7,148 nt of DNA from an uncultured Muribaculum sp. (GTDB lineage: Bacteria > Bacteroidota > Bacteroidia > Bacteroidales > Muribaculaceae), in contig CANPDS010000132.1 of NCBI GenBank assembly GCA_947573015.1, positions 1 to 7,148 of the forward strand, given 5' to 3'. This document shows, piece by piece, positions 6,169 to 7,148 of this stretch (within the stretch, counting starts at the first letter, position 1; each line of letters begins with the position of its first letter). The translations under genes and the position numbers were made by a program. The notes below the pieces were generated by a model. It did no database searches, was not told the origin of the DNA, and saw only the letters and a list, made by a program, of their open reading frames with translations.

Positions 6169-7148
6169 ATGGGACTTTTTGAAAAGCTTACAAAAAAAGC
6201 AAAAGAGGAGCGTCAACGTATAGTGCTCCCCGAGGGAACCGAACCACGCACCCTCACAGCAGCCGACCGCATCATCACCGAGGGAATAGCCGACGTAATA
6301 CTGATCGGCGACCCTAAAGAAATAACTGCAGCCGCAGCCGAGCTTGCGCTCACCAACATCTGCAAGGCACGCATAGTAAATCCTGCCGATGAGAAAGTAA
6401 TCGACAAATATGCCCCGATATTCTTCGAACTCCGCAAGAAAAAAGGGATCACAATGGAAGAGGCACGCAAGACAGCAGCCAATCCACTGTATCTCGGCTG
6501 CCTCATGATCAAGAACGGCGATGCCGACGGTCAGGTAGCCGGAGCTCTCAACACCACCGGCAACGTGCTTCGCGCCGCCTTCCAGGTCGTAAAGACCAAA
6601 CCAGGCATCAGCTCCGTTAGCGGTGCATTCGTAATGCTACTTCCTGAAAATTCACCATTTGGTGAGGACGGTATCCTCGTATTTGCCGATTGCGCCGTAA
6701 TACCTGATCCCGATGCCAGCCAGCTCGCTGAAATAGCGCTTTCTGCCGCTGACACCGCACGCGACATAGCCGGCATCACTCCACGAATAGCGCTCTTAAG
6801 CTTCTCTACCAAAGGCTCAGCAAAACATGAGCGTGTAGAGAAGGTCATCGAAGCTACAAAGTTGCTTAAGGAGTCTCACCCCGATCTCCTCGTCGATGGC
6901 GAGCTACAGGCCGATGCAGCACTTGTGCCCGGTGTGGCAAAGAGCAAGGCCCCCGGCAGCCCCCTCGAAGGCCGTGCCGATGTGCTCATATTCCCCTCAC
7001 TTGAGACCGGCAACATTGCCTACAAACTCGTGCAGCGTCTCGCTGGCGTACAAGCTGTAGGCCCGATCCTTCAGGGTCTTGCCGCTCCTGTCAACGATCT
7101 CTCTCGCGGATGCTTCCCCGAAGACATCTACAAAACCATCATCATCAC
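6169..7148 (+). CDS. pta: Phosphate acetyltransferase (3' end cut by window)
   Basis: 326 codons are open to the window edge. Pta converts acetyl-CoA and phosphate to acetyl phosphate and CoA, the first step of acetate formation with ATP gain by acetate kinase. The start at MGLFEKLTKKAKEE gives the normal N-terminus of the short (about 330-340 residue) single-domain form, without the extra N-terminal domains of the long enterobacterial enzyme. Recognisable parts are RIVLPEG (17-23), NPLYLG (105-110), GQVAGALNTTGNVLR (121-135), MLLPENSPFGEDG (156-168), FADCAVIPDPDA (172-183) and VNDLSRGC (308-315). Ser312, Arg313 and Asp319 line up with the active-site Ser309, Arg310 and Asp316 of the Methanosarcina thermophila enzyme with a constant shift of three, so only about ten residues should be missing. 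Acetate kinase (ackA) would commonly follow outside the window; that is inference. Confidence 0.96.
   Translation, partial: MGLFEKLTKKAKEERQRIVLPEGTEPRTLTAADRIITEGIADVILIGDPKEITAAAAELALTNICKARIVNPADEKVIDKYAPIFFELRKKKGITMEEARKTAANPLYLGCLMIKNGDADGQVAGALNTTGNVLRAAFQVVKTKPGISSVSGAFVMLLPENSPFGEDGILVFADCAVIPDPDASQLAEIALSAADTARDIAGITPRIALLSFSTKGSAKHERVEKVIEATKLLKESHPDLLVDGELQADAALVPGVAKSKAPGSPLEGRADVLIFPSLETGNIAYKLVQRLAGVQAVGPILQGLAAPVNDLSRGCFPEDIYKTIII

Overview
The window looks like a Bacteroidales chromosome, most plausibly Muribaculaceae or a close relative. The evidence is a DUF5606 gene, a DUF4465 secreted protein, two proteins with the short C-terminal tail typical of this order (tyrosine-Asp-Leu, Gly, then Gly-Ile-Tyr and a basic end), intergenic promoters of the Bacteroidetes type (TAnnTTTG, once with an upstream TTTG) and no clear Shine-Dalgarno sequences. 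The genus is inference. I see no tRNA, rRNA, insertion sequence, CRISPR array or prophage.

Left block (1-2064, + strand): the 3' part of a large secreted or surface protein gene, then 25 bp later a complete DUF4465 gene with a signal peptide. They have different main domains but end in the same kind of tail, and probably form the end of one operon. From memory, such pairs occur in Bacteroides vitamin B12 (corrinoid) uptake loci, so the unseen upstream DNA may hold a BtuB-type transporter; this is inference. A strong hairpin at 2087-2120 separates this block from the convergent one.

Middle block (2142-5059, - strand): in transcription order rfbD (dTDP-4-dehydrorhamnose reductase), prfC (peptide chain release factor 3) and a DUF5606 gene. 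rfbD and prfC overlap by one base (TGATG) and the third gene follows after 45 bp, so one operon read from a TACCTTTG promoter just upstream of rfbD is likely. Their functions (sugar nucleotide synthesis, translation termination, unknown) are not obviously related.

Intergenic region 5060-5614 has no convincing protein gene but is rich in structure. It holds the rfbD promoter, an 11-bp perfect inverted repeat (5153-5163/5189-5199), and a run of three adjacent stems followed by a textbook intrinsic terminator with eight Ts (about 5272-5509, + strand). I read this as an undescribed small structured RNA. The T-tract of its terminator runs into the -33 TTTG of a near-perfect promoter for the next gene, so the RNA and bcp look like separate, tightly packed units. 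This is the most interesting part of the window.

Right block (5615-7148, + strand): bcp (a PrxQ-type thiol peroxidase with both cysteines) and then pta (phosphate acetyltransferase), cut by the window edge about ten residues before its expected end. pta has its own -7-like box at the bcp stop codon.
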